DNA of 64,000 bases. Origin: Halichoerus grypus. Taxonomy: Eukaryota; Chordata; Mammalia; Carnivora; Phocidae. A program made the position numbers and the translations under genes. The notes beneath the pieces were generated by a model. The model saw only the letters and a program-made list of their open reading frames with translations, did not search any database and was not told the DNA's origin. The DNA lies in assembly GCF_964656455.1 (NCBI RefSeq), contig NC_135720.1:106156696-106220695 (forward strand), in the 5' to 3' direction. Shown here piece after piece: positions 10,700 to 22,975 of this stretch (its first letter is position 1; each line of letters opens with the position of its first letter).

Positions 10700-11925
10700 G
10701 AAAACTTTTATGATTTTTTAACATGTAAGAGAAAAAAACTTTATACTTTGACTTTGCATTTAGTGCATTTCACAAACTGATCCCAAAGTCCCTTCCCAGC
10801 CTGCCTTTTTCCCCCCTCTTTCTTTTCTCCTTTTACAAACTTCTCATTCCATCAAAGAGCTTTCCTCACTGTCCTGCCCCTTTCTTACACTTCTCACCTA
10901 ATTTGGTTCTTGCCCACCTAAATTCCTCTGCTTATGCCATCTTTTCATGGTCAACAAATTCTTCCAGGCTCCAGTTCAAATTCCATCTCCTGTATGTAAC
11001 CCTTGACCGCTCACTCTCTTATGCTCCACAGCCAGCAAGAACGCCTCTTGGCTCCACTTCCAAAATAGATCCAGAATCCCACCACGTACCACCGCCACTG
11101 CCATCTTCCTAATCCAAGCCATCACCATATCCCACCTGGTCTCTCTGCTTCCATTCTTTTACCCCCTGCAATCTATTCTCATCCCAACCTCCTGAGTAAT
11201 CCCTTTAAAACATAAGCCAAGGGGCCCTTGGGTGGTACAGACCATTAAGTGTCCGACTCTTGGTTTTGGCTCAGGTCCTGATCTCAGGATCGTGGGATCA
11301 GGCTCCGCATCAGGCTCCGAGCTCAGTGCAGAGTCCACTAAGGTTTCTCTATCTCCCTCTCCCTTTGCCCCAACCCATGCTCGTGTGCACTCTCTCTCTA
11401 AAATAAATAAATCTTTAAAAAAACAATAAAATAAAACATAAGCCAAAATCCTCCAACGAATCCCCACTTTCTTCACTGTAAAAAACAAAGTCCTTTTCTA
11501 CGCTCAACCGTGAATACCTGCAATGCTCTCTCTGCCCCCCAACCCCTCTGCCCTCCCTCTGATTCTATCCCTTGCTGACTTGCCATGCCCTGAATTCACC
11601 AGGGATGCTCATGTCTCAGGCCCTTTGCACTGGCTGCTCTCTGTCTGGAATGCTGTTCCTTCGGCTATCCCCAGGCTTGCCCCTTACTTCAAGTCTGCTC
11701 AGATGATCCATGACCTACCATGACCACTTTCCCATTCCCCAGCACTCTACATTTTCCTTATCTTGCCTTATTTTCTCTCTTATAACTTACTACAGTGTTT
11801 ACCTGGGTTTATTGTCTGTCTTCCCATGAGAGCAGGGCCTTGGTCTTTTGTTCACTGAGGGATCTGGGAGCCCAGAATGGCACCTGGCCCAAATTAGGTG
11901 CTCAATAATTGCTGAATGAATGAAT
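10700..11925 (+). mobile_element. L2 LINE 3' portion, interrupted by a SINE
   Basis: CT-rich old L2 sequence ending in the typical 3' end (GGTGCTCAATAATTGCTGAA then TGAATGAATG). Split by the SINE at 11221-11432. Short ORFs inside are not genes. Confidence 0.7.
11221..11432 (+). mobile_element. CAN-SINE, older subtype, inside L2
   Basis: GACTCTTGGTTTTGGCTCAGG subtype. Duplication AAAACATAAGCCAA at 11207-11220 and 11433-11446. Confidence 0.94.
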
Positions 11926-11929
11926 GCGT

Positions 11930-13055
11930 GGATGCTCTCACACACTTCAAAGGCTCTCTTTTGCTCTCACTTGTACCACTCACTTGGCACTTACCATACA
12001 CTGTTGTGTCTTTTGTGTGCACCTACTCTTCACCTAGCTAGATTATGTGTTCCTATAACCTCTAAGTGCCCTGTACAAAATTAGCATTTAACAAATATTT
12101 GATGATGAATTATCAGTGCAGTGCCTTTTTCTTTCAGAGTAGATACAGGAATATTTTTTCAAAAGATTCTTTTTTGACATTCCATTTAGAAAAGAAACAT
12201 TCTGGAAAGCAGTATAAGAAAAAGGATATAAGTATTTTATACGCACGCACACACACACTATAACAAATCCATGTCATGCTCTGAAAGGAAAATATTTGCT
12301 TTGTGACTTTCACAGCATCTTATAACCTGAAGACACTGAAGACATTCTTGAGAGTCAAGCTCAAGGTAATGTTTTCATAGTTAGGCAATATGAAACACAG
12401 AATATATTTTAAATGAGAATTATGAGTTGGGAAATTATGTAACGTGACAAAAATAAAAGGTTAATGTCAAATAGGTTTTATGTCATTTTTTTGATCTAAT
12501 CATAGAAAGTTCTAGCTGGGGAGTATTTAACTGTAATGAAGAAAATGTATTCTATAAAATAATTTATCTAAATTTATATTATTTAGAGGTATTTAGAGAA
12601 CTGAAGTATTCACTTCCATGAACACTTGAGCCTCCTCTCTACATCGTGCATGTTGTGTTGCATACCCAACATGTGTGTTTCTGAAAACCAGTTGAGACAA
12701 CTTTGTAACATTAGCTGCAGATCTCTTCCTCATCTTGACTGCAGCACCGGCACAATTCCCTCTGTGAGGGTGGGCGGGGAAGCTCTGTAAACAGACTCCT
12801 GCACCATGTATGGTAATTTCTTAATTGATTATATGTCTAATTTAACTGTAAAACTTGAACATGGCTGTGCAAATGAAAAAAGGCATATACATTAATACAT
12901 TAGTACTTGGAAGATACCATCAAAAAGATAAGCAAATTTTCTATGGGTGCACTAGGTGTTTCACATGGCATAATGTCAACTTTACATATCTAAGTATGTG
13001 AAGGTCCTCCCCACCCCCTTTTTTTCCAAACAGCATGGTTACCCAAATTTCATTT
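11930..13055. other. Intronic sequence, nothing recognised
   Basis: Includes a CA-rich run near 12241-12258. No gene or recognised repeat otherwise. Confidence 0.5.
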
Positions 13056-13072
13056 CTCTTTGTATTATTCTT

Positions 13073-13277
13073 TTTTTTTTTTTTTAAGATTTTATTTATT
13101 TATTTTACAGAGAGAGACACAGCGAGAGAGGGAACACAAGCAGGGGGGTGGGTGCGAGAGGGAGAAGCAGGCTTCCCGCCAAGCAGGGAGCCCGATGTGG
13201 GGCTTGATCCCAGAACTCTGGGATCATGACATGAGCTGAAGGCAGTCGCTTAATGACTGAGCCACCCAGGCGCCCCT
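13073..13277 (-). mobile_element. CAN-SINE, antisense, young subtype
   Basis: Duplication CTCTTTGTATTATTCTT at 13056-13072, with one mismatch at 13278-13294. Confidence 0.96.
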
Positions 13278-13294
13278 CTCTTTGTACTATTCTT

Positions 13295-13579
13295 AACAAT
13301 TTCTTTCAGGTTGTTTTATCTACACGATATATGCTATAACAGAAAATAACAAGGATATCATGTGCCATATAAAGTCAGATGAGTAAGTAAAACAGTTTTA
13401 AAATTTGAAAATAAAACCATCTTGAAGTCTATGGATAGAAGCAGCTCCAAACATATCGAGTTGTAAATATTCATCTTTTAAGTGTGATCACACCTAGAAA
13501 AAAGGGGTTGGGCTCCCATTTATCTCTCCAATCCTGAGATTCTTACAGATCTGGAGAATCAGAATACAAATAGGAAGAA
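13295..13579. other. Intronic sequence, nothing recognised
   Basis: No feature seen. Confidence 0.5.
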
Positions 13580-13596
13580 TAAAGTGACCTATTTCT

Positions 13597-13798
13597 CTTT
13601 TTTTTTTTAAAGATTTTATTTATCTATTTGACAGAGAGGGACACAGTGAGAGAGGGAATACAAGCAGGGGGAATGGGAGAGGGAGAAGCAGGCTCCCCGC
13701 TGAGCAGGGAGCCCCGATGTGGGGCTCGATCCCAGGACCCTGGGATCATGACCTGAGCCGAAGGCAGACGCCTAACGACTGAGCCACCCAGGCGCCCC
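13597..13798 (-). mobile_element. CAN-SINE, antisense, young subtype
   Basis: Perfect duplication TAAAGTGACCTATTTCT at 13580-13596 and 13799-13815. Confidence 0.97.
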
Positions 13799-13938
13799 TA
13801 AAGTGACCTATTTCTAAATATATTTCTTTGCACTTCTAGGAAATGCCAGAGTTAAATCTAAATATAGCAGCATTCATTTTTATTTTAAATCCTAGAAGAA
13901 ATACTTCCAAATCAAAACCACACAAAAATAACTTTCAT

Positions 13939-14130
13939 GGGGCGCCTGGGTGGCTCAGTCGTTAAGCGTCTGCCTTCAGCTCAGGTCATGGTCCCAGGGT
14001 CCTGGGATCGAGCCCCGCATCGGGCTCCCCGCTCAGTGGGAAGACTGCTTCTCCCTCTCCCACTCCCCCTGCCTGTGTTCCCTCTGTCGCTGTGTCTCTT
14101 TCTGTCAAATACATAAAATCCTTAAAAAAA
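13939..14130 (+). mobile_element. CAN-SINE, young subtype
   Basis: Near-consensus. AAAATAACTTT-type flanks on both sides. Confidence 0.95.
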
Positions 14131-14449
14131 AATAATAATAACTTTTACTCTCAGTAATCAGGAGAAAAAAAAAATCTGATTTTTTGTGTGTGTGTGGGTA
14201 ATAGTCTCTATATAGAATGAGTTACTTCTAAATTTTAAGACATTTCTCCACATTAAAAAAATATGTATCTAGTATTCTACTTCTTAGGTTATTTCCAGTT
14301 AAAAAACTAAAATTTACTCTAGAAAACTTTCTTTGATGTGAATTCTAACTTTGTATGTAACAAACGTGTTTGCCAAACACAAAGATTTTAAATTTAATCT
14401 CTCAAAATGGCATCCAGGTTTCTCCAGTTCTACTGTTTATTGAGAAATG

Positions 14450-14777
14450 TTTTTTTAAAAAATATTTTATTTTGGGGGCACCTGGGTGGCTCAGTCATTA
14501 AGCATCTGCCTTCAGCTCAGGTCATGATCTCAGGGTCCTGGGATCGGGCCCTGCATCGGGCTCCCTGCTCCACGGGAAGCCTGCTTCTCCCTCTCCCACT
14601 CCCCCTGCTTGTGTTCCCTCTCTTGCTGTCTCTCTCTCTGTCAAATAAATAAAATCTTAAAAAAAAAAAAAAGTAATAATAAATATTTTAAGTAATTCTA
14701 CGCCCAGTGTGGGGCTTGAACTCATGACCCCGAGATCAAAAGTCACATACTCTACTGACTGAGCCAGCCAGGCGCCC
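14450..14777 (-). mobile_element. Short tRNA-Lys-like SINE, antisense, interrupted
   Basis: The antisense tRNA-like body is at 14690-14777; the other end is at 14450-14474. Outer duplication TGAGAAATG at 14441-14449 and 14778-14786. Split by the sense SINE at 14475-14680. Confidence 0.85.
14475..14680 (+). mobile_element. CAN-SINE nested in a short antisense SINE
   Basis: GGGCACCTGGGTGGCTCAG head. Duplication AAATATTTTA on both sides. Confidence 0.93.
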
Positions 14778-14789
14778 TGAGAAATGATT

Positions 14790-15208
14790 TTTGAAAAAAA
14801 TAAATTATAAACTACCCTAATTTATTTTATATTCATAAAACTATCAGTTATACTGCGCTGAAACTAAACTTATTCAACAACTATGACTTTTTTTTAAATT
14901 CAGGGGAAATGCTTAGGGCTTTAAAACTTATTGCTAAAAATATACTGATGGGAGTGGCCCTAACACTGTAAAAAATTTCCTGGGAGCACTAAACTATTCT
15001 AAAATAAAAATTTAACCATGAAACCAGATAAGCTGATTTATCTTTTAAAAAATTGCAACAGGAGTCAAGGCTGAAATATGCTGCAAGCAACTTTTAAGGA
15101 TGGTGGATTCTGATACATACAATAGCAGTCTTCTTACTCCTTAGTTATGGTCAAAATATTTACAGTCCGCGTAACAAATTTTGAAATTCTCTCTGACGTG
15201 ACACTTAC
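14790..15208. other. AT-rich intronic sequence, nothing recognised
   Basis: Would be intron just downstream (minus sense) of the candidate exon. Confidence 0.5.
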
Positions 15209-15450
15209 CACAAGATTTTGAAATTCTTCATCTCTCTAACCGAGGCTTCCCACTAATACGTAGTGCTAACACGCTGGTTCTCATTGGGCGAGGCGGACAA
15301 TTGTAGTTAGTGCTTGCAGCCTGGCATGAAGAACTACCTCAGGCTGTTGGGTGAGCCGCATGAGGCTCAGGGGCTGCCCTGGTGAACTCAGATCTACAGT
15401 GAGAATGTTTCATGATCTTTTACTACTGTGGCCTCTCAGGGCTAAGCTTT
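15209..15450 (-). other. Candidate internal noncoding exon, minus strand (possible BICRAL 5' UTR exon)
   Basis: Read on the minus strand, a long T-rich tract (complement of 15458-15480) leads into an AG at 15452-15451, followed by 242 nt of non-repetitive, CpG-containing sequence. It ends at a strong donor (TTGTG then GTAAGTGT; intron from 15208). The block stands out against AT-rich surroundings and matches no repeat I recognise. It has several in-frame stops and only short ORFs, so it would be untranslated. It lies downstream (minus sense) of both CpG islands, as a shared second exon of BICRAL would. An acceptor one AG further in (AAAG) is also possible. Confidence 0.45.
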
Positions 15451-15457
15451 CTTGTAC

Positions 15458-16071
15458 AGTCAAAAAGAAAAAAAAATAATTACTTTTGACATGTTATCTT
15501 ACTGGTCACACTTAAATACCCCTTACATTCTATCTACAGTACGGCCTCTTTACAAGAACAATTCCTTCAAGTGAATCACACTTTGAGCCTTTTAAGTACT
15601 TTCTCCCCCAAATCTGTACTTCTAATTACTGTGCTTACATTGACATTCTAAGCAATGGAACAACTTGAGCTGTACCGTATCATCTTTAATTTAGGTCCTA
15701 AGTGTTCTTTTCTGATTAGGATTTTTTTTTAAGTGAAAGATATGATTCATAATCTCTGATTGCTACCAAATATAGAGCTAAAATGGTCCCCATGTTTGAC
15801 TCACCATACTATGCAAATAAAAACTGAATTATCTGCAGAAGGAGAATAACTGCTTTGACCTAGAATTTAACTATCACCAGAAGAGACTCTTGGGTTGTTT
15901 TAATCACAATTTTTACTTATCCATAAAAACACTACTTTTCCCTATTCTTCCTATTGAAATAATGGTCATCCAATTATAAGATATTAAAATGTTCAGTAGG
16001 CAGTCATCTGTAGATTAAGTTTATACACAGGCTTAATACCAATGGCAAAATGTATGATGAACGGATCTACA
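15458..16071. other. Intronic sequence, nothing recognised
   Basis: Apart from the T-rich acceptor tract complement at 15458-15480, no feature is seen. Confidence 0.5.
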
Positions 16072-16245
16072 GTATATATTAAGATCCCGGCTCTGACCCT
16101 TAGTAAAGCAACCCTGGGTAAGTTATTTATCCTCGGTAAACCTGTTTCACTATCTATAAAACAGAGACAAAATCTACTTCCAGGGTTATTTATGAGAATT
16201 TAATAATATTAAACACCCATTAGGGCCTGAAATAATGTTAAGGTT
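16072..16245 (+). mobile_element. MIR, sense
   Basis: ATCCCGGCTCTGACCC ... CTGGGTAAGTTATTTATCCTC pattern. Confidence 0.75.
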
Positions 16246-16249
16246 TAAC

Positions 16250-17395
16250 AAATATTTTTTCTCTTTCCCTCCATTTTCTTCCTTGTAAAAATGTTTCAAT
16301 TACAGGTCAGGACATACATAAAACATAATTTCTGATGATACAAGGAAGCATCCTGGATTTTGCTTCAACTGAGATAAGCCTTTCCTAAAAAGACAATACT
16401 TTTCATACTTCATTCCCTCACATTCTCACATACAGGGTTTTTATTTCAGGTAATATAAGTGTTTAATGTGTTTGCAAGACAGCCAAAGAACCCACAAAAC
16501 CAGAAAATGTTCCACTGTACAACTTTATTAAGAAGAAATTTATCATTTAGTCACAACCAGATAAAGTCGATGAGGATTAAGAGGAAGGGGAACCTGGGTT
16601 TAAGATCTGGTACAGTGAGGTCTCAGGATCTTTTCCGGAGCACAAGCACAAAGGAGGTAAGAAAAAAGGAGATCAAAGCCCCCAGCTGCTTCTCCCCAAA
16701 ACCTCTTTCTTCCAATTTCCTATACAAACATGGGTACCACCCTCTGAGCTCTCCTGAACTGCACTACAAATGGGCAAGCCATCCCCAGCAGAGCCACAGC
16801 CTGGGCTCCTACCCCCACGAAGTGAGGTACCATATACAAGGTTTCCATTGTAGGGCCTTCCTTTAAAGTCCACATCCCATTCCTTTACTGTCAGCACTGC
16901 CACTTCCCCACACTCATTTAACAACCCCTCCTTTTCTGCCAGCCCCCTCACTTACTGTATTTTCCACTTCTACTCTAGAACATTACGGACCACAGAACCA
17001 TGCCCTGCAGATGGATCTGGTACGTTACTTAATTCACGTTGCCTCATGACAGCCAAGTACCATTTCTTTTGTCCATTTTCCCCCACATCTGATACACTCC
17101 ACAAATTTACTCCCCTCTCCTTAAACTCAAAGCCTTTTGCCTCTGCCCCTGACAGATGACCTTGCTATCTTCTCAGTAAAGACCACAGACATCTATTTTG
17201 AATCCTATCATCTACCCTGTTCTCCTTTTCTCTAATTTCATATTAGTGTTACTCCATAGGCAAGTTGGGGAACAGAGGACCTTATGAAAAGATCCATGAC
17301 CTCACTCAGAGGCAAGAATGCAGACAGGGAGGTTGAGGGGAGTGCTACACACTTCCACTTGGTATTGTTTGAATCTTTAAAAAATTATTTTCCAT
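16250..17395. other. Intronic sequence without young SINEs
   Basis: Contains a 135-codon + strand ORF (16459-16866) and an opposite-strand ORF, neither resembling a known protein. Probably chance or old repeat. Confidence 0.5.
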
Positions 17396-17567
17396 GGGGC
17401 GCCTGGGTAGCTCAGTCCATTTTGGCTCAGATCATGATCTCAGGGTCGTGAGATCCAGCCCCAAGTCAGGCTCAGGCTCTGCGCTCATCTGCTTGAGATT
17501 CTTTCCCCCTCCCTTGCCCTTGTGCATATGTGCATGTGCTCTCTCTCAAAACAAATAAAAACTTTTA
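17396..17567 (+). mobile_element. CAN-SINE, older, partly deleted
   Basis: GGGGCGCCTGGGTAGCTCAG head, missing part of the tRNA-like body. TC-poor, A-rich tail. Confidence 0.88.
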
Positions 17568-18029
17568 AAAAATGATTTCCCCAGTACTTATTTTCTTCCA
17601 CCTTGCCTGTAATCTTTCTCATCACCCACAGAGATCAGAATGTATAAGACACTGTAGATCTCAACCTATCTGAAAAAACTTTCCCTTTGGTTCCTATCAT
17701 TTTACTCTACCTGGGTTGTCAAACTAGTCAGCAAATCTTTATTGAGTGCCTGGCTTGTTTTAAATGCTATGCTAAAGGGTCAGAACAAGTCAGAGAACAG
17801 GGAAAGAAAAAATATAAGGTTTCTTGGTCCCATTCCAGAATCTCTAGGTGACTGTTCTGCACACACAAGATTGGGACCGTGGTAAGTGGAGATGCTCTCC
17901 CTAGCCCCAGGAATTTGATATTTGATTTTTAAAGCTACTTTCTTCCACAGAAAATACAGTACTCTGCAAATTGTCCAAGGCAGCGTGCCAATAACATCTG
18001 TACCTGCCACATAATGTTTCGATGTTAAC

Positions 18030-18180
18030 TCATTTTTATTGTGGGTAAAATACCCGATGTACCATCTTTAAGCGTACGGCTCGGTGGCCTTCTGTCCATT
18101 CACACTGCTGAGCAGGGGCTGCCACTAGCCGACTCCAGGATTTTTCATCAGCTCACCTTGAGATTCTGTACCCATTAACT
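18030..18180 (-). mobile_element. Old L1 3' UTR fragment, antisense
   Basis: GTGGGTAAAATACC ... TTCACACTGCTGAGCAG pattern of inverted L1M-type 3' UTR. Confidence 0.6.
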
Positions 18181-18879
18181 CATTTTTTATTAACCAAGAA
18201 TGATCTTCATGATTAACCTCATGGCCCCCACCCCCATTCCTTTCTCTTGCTTTCCTACCCAGTGAACACTCCAAGGTTCCTTATTTTAATTGCCCCCTGC
18301 AACCACCTTCAGGTCCCTATCTTCTCTCTTCTGTCACACCGGGGTTGGCGGGGGAGACTCCAGTCCTGGTCAAACCAATCCCCTGCCTGCTCTTGGCTTC
18401 CCTTGTAACAGGTGGATGTCACTGGCAGAAAACCACTCAACTTACTGGATCAACTGGTTTCAAATTCTGACCCGAATGTCTGAATTCACAGCCAGACAGT
18501 CCTGTGAGCAGCAATCATACCTCGTTTCCCAGTGACTTACTTCACAGTCCTGCTGTCCAAGGCGAGGAGTCCTTCTCACCTCAAACCATCCCCACCCCTC
18601 CTTCCTTAACTGCTGGCCTTGCCTGAGACTTCACTGAGAACACAGAACGTAAAGCCCTGATTTCTACCCCAATTCATACACGTCCTTGCACTGTGCCCGT
18701 ATTCTCTGCCTTCTCTCCTGCTACTCGGCAAGTTGTCTGGCTCCCACCAAAGGCAAACCCTCTTGTGTTTTGAATAGCTTCTCACCTTCTCCAGAATTCT
18801 GCACCTTTGGTAGTCTTACCTCTCTTTGGTGTTAGTCTCCCGCTCCCTATTAGATATTCCCATTAGTCTACTTAAAACG

Positions 18880-20222
18880 CTCTTCTATTCCCCATCATTT
18901 AAAAAGAAGCATGTCTTTGATCCTACCTCCCTCTCCAGCCACTGCTGTGCTGTCGCTCTTCTCACCTTACAGCAAAACTTCCCCAACAAGTGGGCTCCGT
19001 TCACCTCATCCCATTCCCCGTGCATTCCAATTTGGCTTCCAACCCCATATGCCACAGAAACTACTTGTCAAACAGCCACCTCCATGTTGCCAAATCCTAG
19101 TGGTCACTTCTCTATCCTCAATGTTCTCAGCAGCATTTGGCAGAGACCATTCCCTCGTTCTTGAAAAGAATAATCCACTCTTTCACTTTCATGGGTAAAC
19201 CTTCTCAGTCTCTTTTGTCCAATCTTGAGCCACTGGAAGTGTTTTATGGTTTGAGGTTAAGGCTTCTAGGATCATAAATGATCTCAACCAGTTCCATGAC
19301 ATACCATCTGTATTGCTAGTGACTCCCACCATTTAAGGCCACTCCGATCAGTCCAATCTGAATTACCCACTGCCTACTTGACATTCCATTTGGATGTCTT
19401 GCAAGTATTTAAAAAACACAACAGGTTCCACACGGAGCTCTTATTACCCACCCCTCCCTACCTGTTCTTCCAGTCTTCTCCACCAGCAAATGGCACTGTC
19501 AGTCACCAGGGCTTAGGCTAGAACCCTGAAGGCTTCCTTGATTCCTCCCTGTCTCCACAGCCAACCCATTAAGTAAATACTTCTGATTCCACCTCCATAA
19601 CCTATCTGGATCCCCCCATCCACTTTGCTCCATCCCCCCCACCACTGTATTTGCCTAAGATACCATCAATCTTGAGCCGGCCACTGCACTAGCCCTTCCC
19701 TCTCGGCTTCCTTCCTTGCTCCACAGAGCGGCAGTGATCTTTAAAAAAAAAAAAAAACATCACTGCCCTAACGAAAGCCCTACAATAGCTTGTCATTTTG
19801 AATAAAATAAAACCCCAAACTCCTGGTACAGCCTCATATAGGAAGCCCCGAAGGATCTCTTAACTTCCATCTCATTCCATTCTCCTCTTGCCTCTCTCTG
19901 TTCTAACACCCATGCCCTTCTGGGCCTTCCAGGTCTTTCCATTTGTTCACAGGCTAGCACAGTCCCCAGCTTCTCACATGGCTAGCACAAGCTCAAGTTT
20001 CAAGCCTCAGCTCAAATATCACCTCTTCAAAGGGATGCGCCCTGACTCTCACTAGCCAAGACAGCCATTCCCCATACCACGCTCTTTTAGATCTACCAAC
20101 TTATTAACTTTACAATTTTTCTTAATCTGTAATTATCTTGATTATTGGCATTTAACTTATTTCCTGTCTTCCCCACTATACTATAAATTCCATGAAGGCA
20201 GAGATCTTGCCTGTCTTGAATT
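18880..20222 (+). mobile_element. Probable L2 LINE fragments
   Basis: CT-rich sequence with L2-like segments (CAGCTCAAATATCACCTC, AATTCCATGAAGGCAGAG). Several pieces, boundaries uncertain. ORFs inside show no protein family. Confidence 0.6.
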
Positions 20223-20231
20223 CCACCAAAG

Positions 20232-20285
20232 GTTACTTACTTACTTACTTTCCTTCCTTCCTTACTTTCCTTCCTTCCTTATTTA
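20232..20285. repeat. (TTAC)n/(TTCC)n tetranucleotide microsatellite
   Basis: Four TTAC units followed by TTCC units in two blocks, abutting the tail of the antisense SINE. Confidence 0.93.
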
Positions 20286-20382
20286 TTTAAAAAGTAACCT
20301 TTACACCCAATGAGGGGTTTAAACTCACGACCCCAATATCAAGAGTCGCATGCTCTACTGAGTGAGCCAACCAGGCGCCCCC
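20286..20382 (-). mobile_element. Short tRNA-Lys-like SINE, antisense
   Basis: ATTTAAAAAGTAACC ... GAGCCAACCAGGCGCCCC. The last CAN-SINE before a 10 kb interval without any. Confidence 0.88.
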
Positions 20383-22499
20383 AATAAAAGCTACTTTAAA
20401 ATAAAGAACCTATACCTCCTGTTTAAGCAGGTTTAGATTTCCCCTCCTTACAATCTTCATTGGATTTTAGTCAAAGAATATAAATTACTTGGGCATTTAT
20501 CATGAAACACAATGGGAGAAAAAGCACACAGGAGAGTCAAAGCCTAGACCTCCACCTGCCTACTGATCTAGACTGGACACGGACTGCACACAGGTATTCA
20601 GTAGCGGTTCCTTTAAAATTTTTCAAATGTGGAAGGAAAGAGAAATGTAGACATATGCAAAGATAATATAATTTTGTCATCTGCATCAAAAATCAAAGTT
20701 TTTAACCATTCCCCCAGCAATTACTGAACACAATAGTGATTTGAGAACAAAGAAAGGAAAGCACAAAGTAAGTATATATGGTTCTTGCTCCAGAGAAGTT
20801 AAAAGATTACATCACTGACTTGGTTCTCTTTTATTTTGGTCAGGTCAGCTATTCATCGCCTGCTCTGGATGTTTCTTCCTGACCTTCTGTGTCCTATATG
20901 CATACGCTGTTCCTGAAAGGGTCTCATGTTTAGAATAATTTCGCCATCTTACTTCCCAAAAGACAAAAGGTACCTTCACAATTGAAAATTCTGAAAAAAA
21001 AATCCTTTCTTCCAAGGATTTACCTCTAGATTCCATCCCCCCCCCCCCCCCCGCCCCAGGATCTTTTCTACCCTATTCCTAATTTCTATCTCAATCCTAG
21101 ATTCAATTCTATTTTTGTTGCACAGCTGTCTGGACTAAACTAGACGGCCCAGCTAGACCTAGATGCCTGCATGTTTTATAACTTCTCAGCAGAATGAGAT
21201 ATACTTTGGAAAATGTAGAGATTTTAGTCTCAGACTAGGTAAACCTTCTTTCTGTAAGAAAATGGTTTCAATAATTTGATAAACAGCAGCTAGAAAAAAA
21301 TAAAAGAGAGGCTGAGCAATAACTGTTGAAACTCAAAACGATATGGGCCTCAAGTCTCACACTCCAATTCAAAAGAGAGCCAGCAGCACAGTGCATAGTG
21401 TAATACAGTGATATTCCAACTCCACATCTGTCACAGTGGAATCACCTGGAGAGCTCTGGAATAAGAGACTCCTACATAGTCAGATTTAGGGGGTGCTGGA
21501 TGGGCCAGAATTTCAAAATTGGGAGTTGGGGCATCGGAAAGTTGAAAGTCAGAAGCTTAAAACTGAGATTGCCTAACACACTAGATGTTTTGAGGAAGCA
21601 CACACACACACACACACAAACACACAAATTCTACCATTTAAAACGGCAAGACCTAGAACAATTTGTGTATCTGGTTGAACACTAGTTCCTTCTCCAATAT
21701 TGCAGGACTGATATAAACAGGAGTTAAATAATGCACCAGGCACATACATACAGCAGTGTTCAATATATGGTAGGTCTTATTAAGGGTGTCTAAAACAGCC
21801 ACTATATGTATTGTGTTTATAAGCACAAGGACACACCTACTGGTGCCACTATGTTACTTTTATCCACTAGAAGTTAACTACTTACTTTCCATCTCTGTGG
21901 ACTCCTAGAGAGATCAGTTTTAGGAACTTGTTTCCTCCTCCCAATAATCTTTTCAGTAACAATTCAAAACAGTTAAAACCCACACGCCTCCTCAAACAGA
22001 GCTACAAGAGGACAGATCAATACTTGTATGGGTGGTTTTAAGGAACCACTTCAGGGAGTCAGGGAACTGAGAAGCCTTATTATATTCATGAGAAAGAACA
22101 GACACAAAACAGCGGAGGGTTTTTTTTAGAAAAGGAAAGGGAAAAAAGTCTCAGTTTCAAAGCGAGTTTAATTTTTCAGATCAGAGTTCTAACCAACTGT
22201 TCTAAGTTGCTACCATTTGGAATAATTAAGATGAAAGCCAACAAGGTGTTTCAAATCACTGGAACCCATAACCTTTCCACAGTTTGACTAGATCAATGTC
22301 TCCCCAGGATTGTTTTATAATAAAGCAACTCAAGACAGAAAACTAAGGTAGGGTGCCTTTGGAGAACCCTGTCACTATAAGGCAGACCCTGTCCCCGACT
22401 TTTTCTTGCACTTTTGTAACCTGGTTTGACTCTACTCTTGAAAACTAACTGGAAGAGGATGAAGGGAAAGCCTCCATGCCCGGCCCCCAGCCAGGTCGG
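20383..22499. other. SINE-free intronic sequence left of the CpG island
   Basis: Holds a C-rich run at about 21037-21055, a (CA)n at 21597-21620 and a diverged MER5A-like stretch near 21410-21590. Nothing else recognised. Confidence 0.55.
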
Positions 22500-22792
22500 G
22501 GAAGACAAAGCCGTCCAGTTTTAGGCCCTAGGAGAGATGACGAGAAGCCCCCTCACCTCCAATTTTGCCCGGAGGGGGATGCGGGTTCAGAGGGGAACCC
22601 ACCCGCTGCAAGGCCCGACCCCTGGCCCACTTCTTCCCTCAAACACGAATGCTAAGGAGCCAGACGCCGCCAGCCCCGGCCCCTTCCCGCTCCGAGCCGG
22701 CCGCCTCGTCTTTTGGGTCTGGGGGCCTGGGGAAGACCGAGGCTACGCGGCCCCGGGCTCGGCAGGCGTGCCACGGCCCCGTCCCCACTTAC

Positions 22793-22975
22793 AGAATCCC
22801 ACACCCTAAGCGTAGCTCCCCGTTGCCCCCGACCTCCCGGCGCCCCGGCCGGCGAAGCGTCCACGAAGGGCGCCGCCCGCCCCGCCAGGGAAGATGGCGC
22901 CCGCGGAGCAACTGCGCCACCAGCCCTGGCAACGGGCCAGGCCCAGCGCCATCTTAGTGCCTTCCAGCCGCACCC
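22793..22975 (-). other. Candidate alternative first exon b (minus strand)
   Basis: Ends at a perfect donor hexamer GTAAGT (complement of 22787-22792). A YY1-type AAGATGGCG in the minus sense (22955-22947) sits near its presumed start, the usual place for such elements in TATA-less promoters. A second donor further on (GGAG|GTGAGG, intron from 22556) could extend the exon to 22557. Confidence 0.4.
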
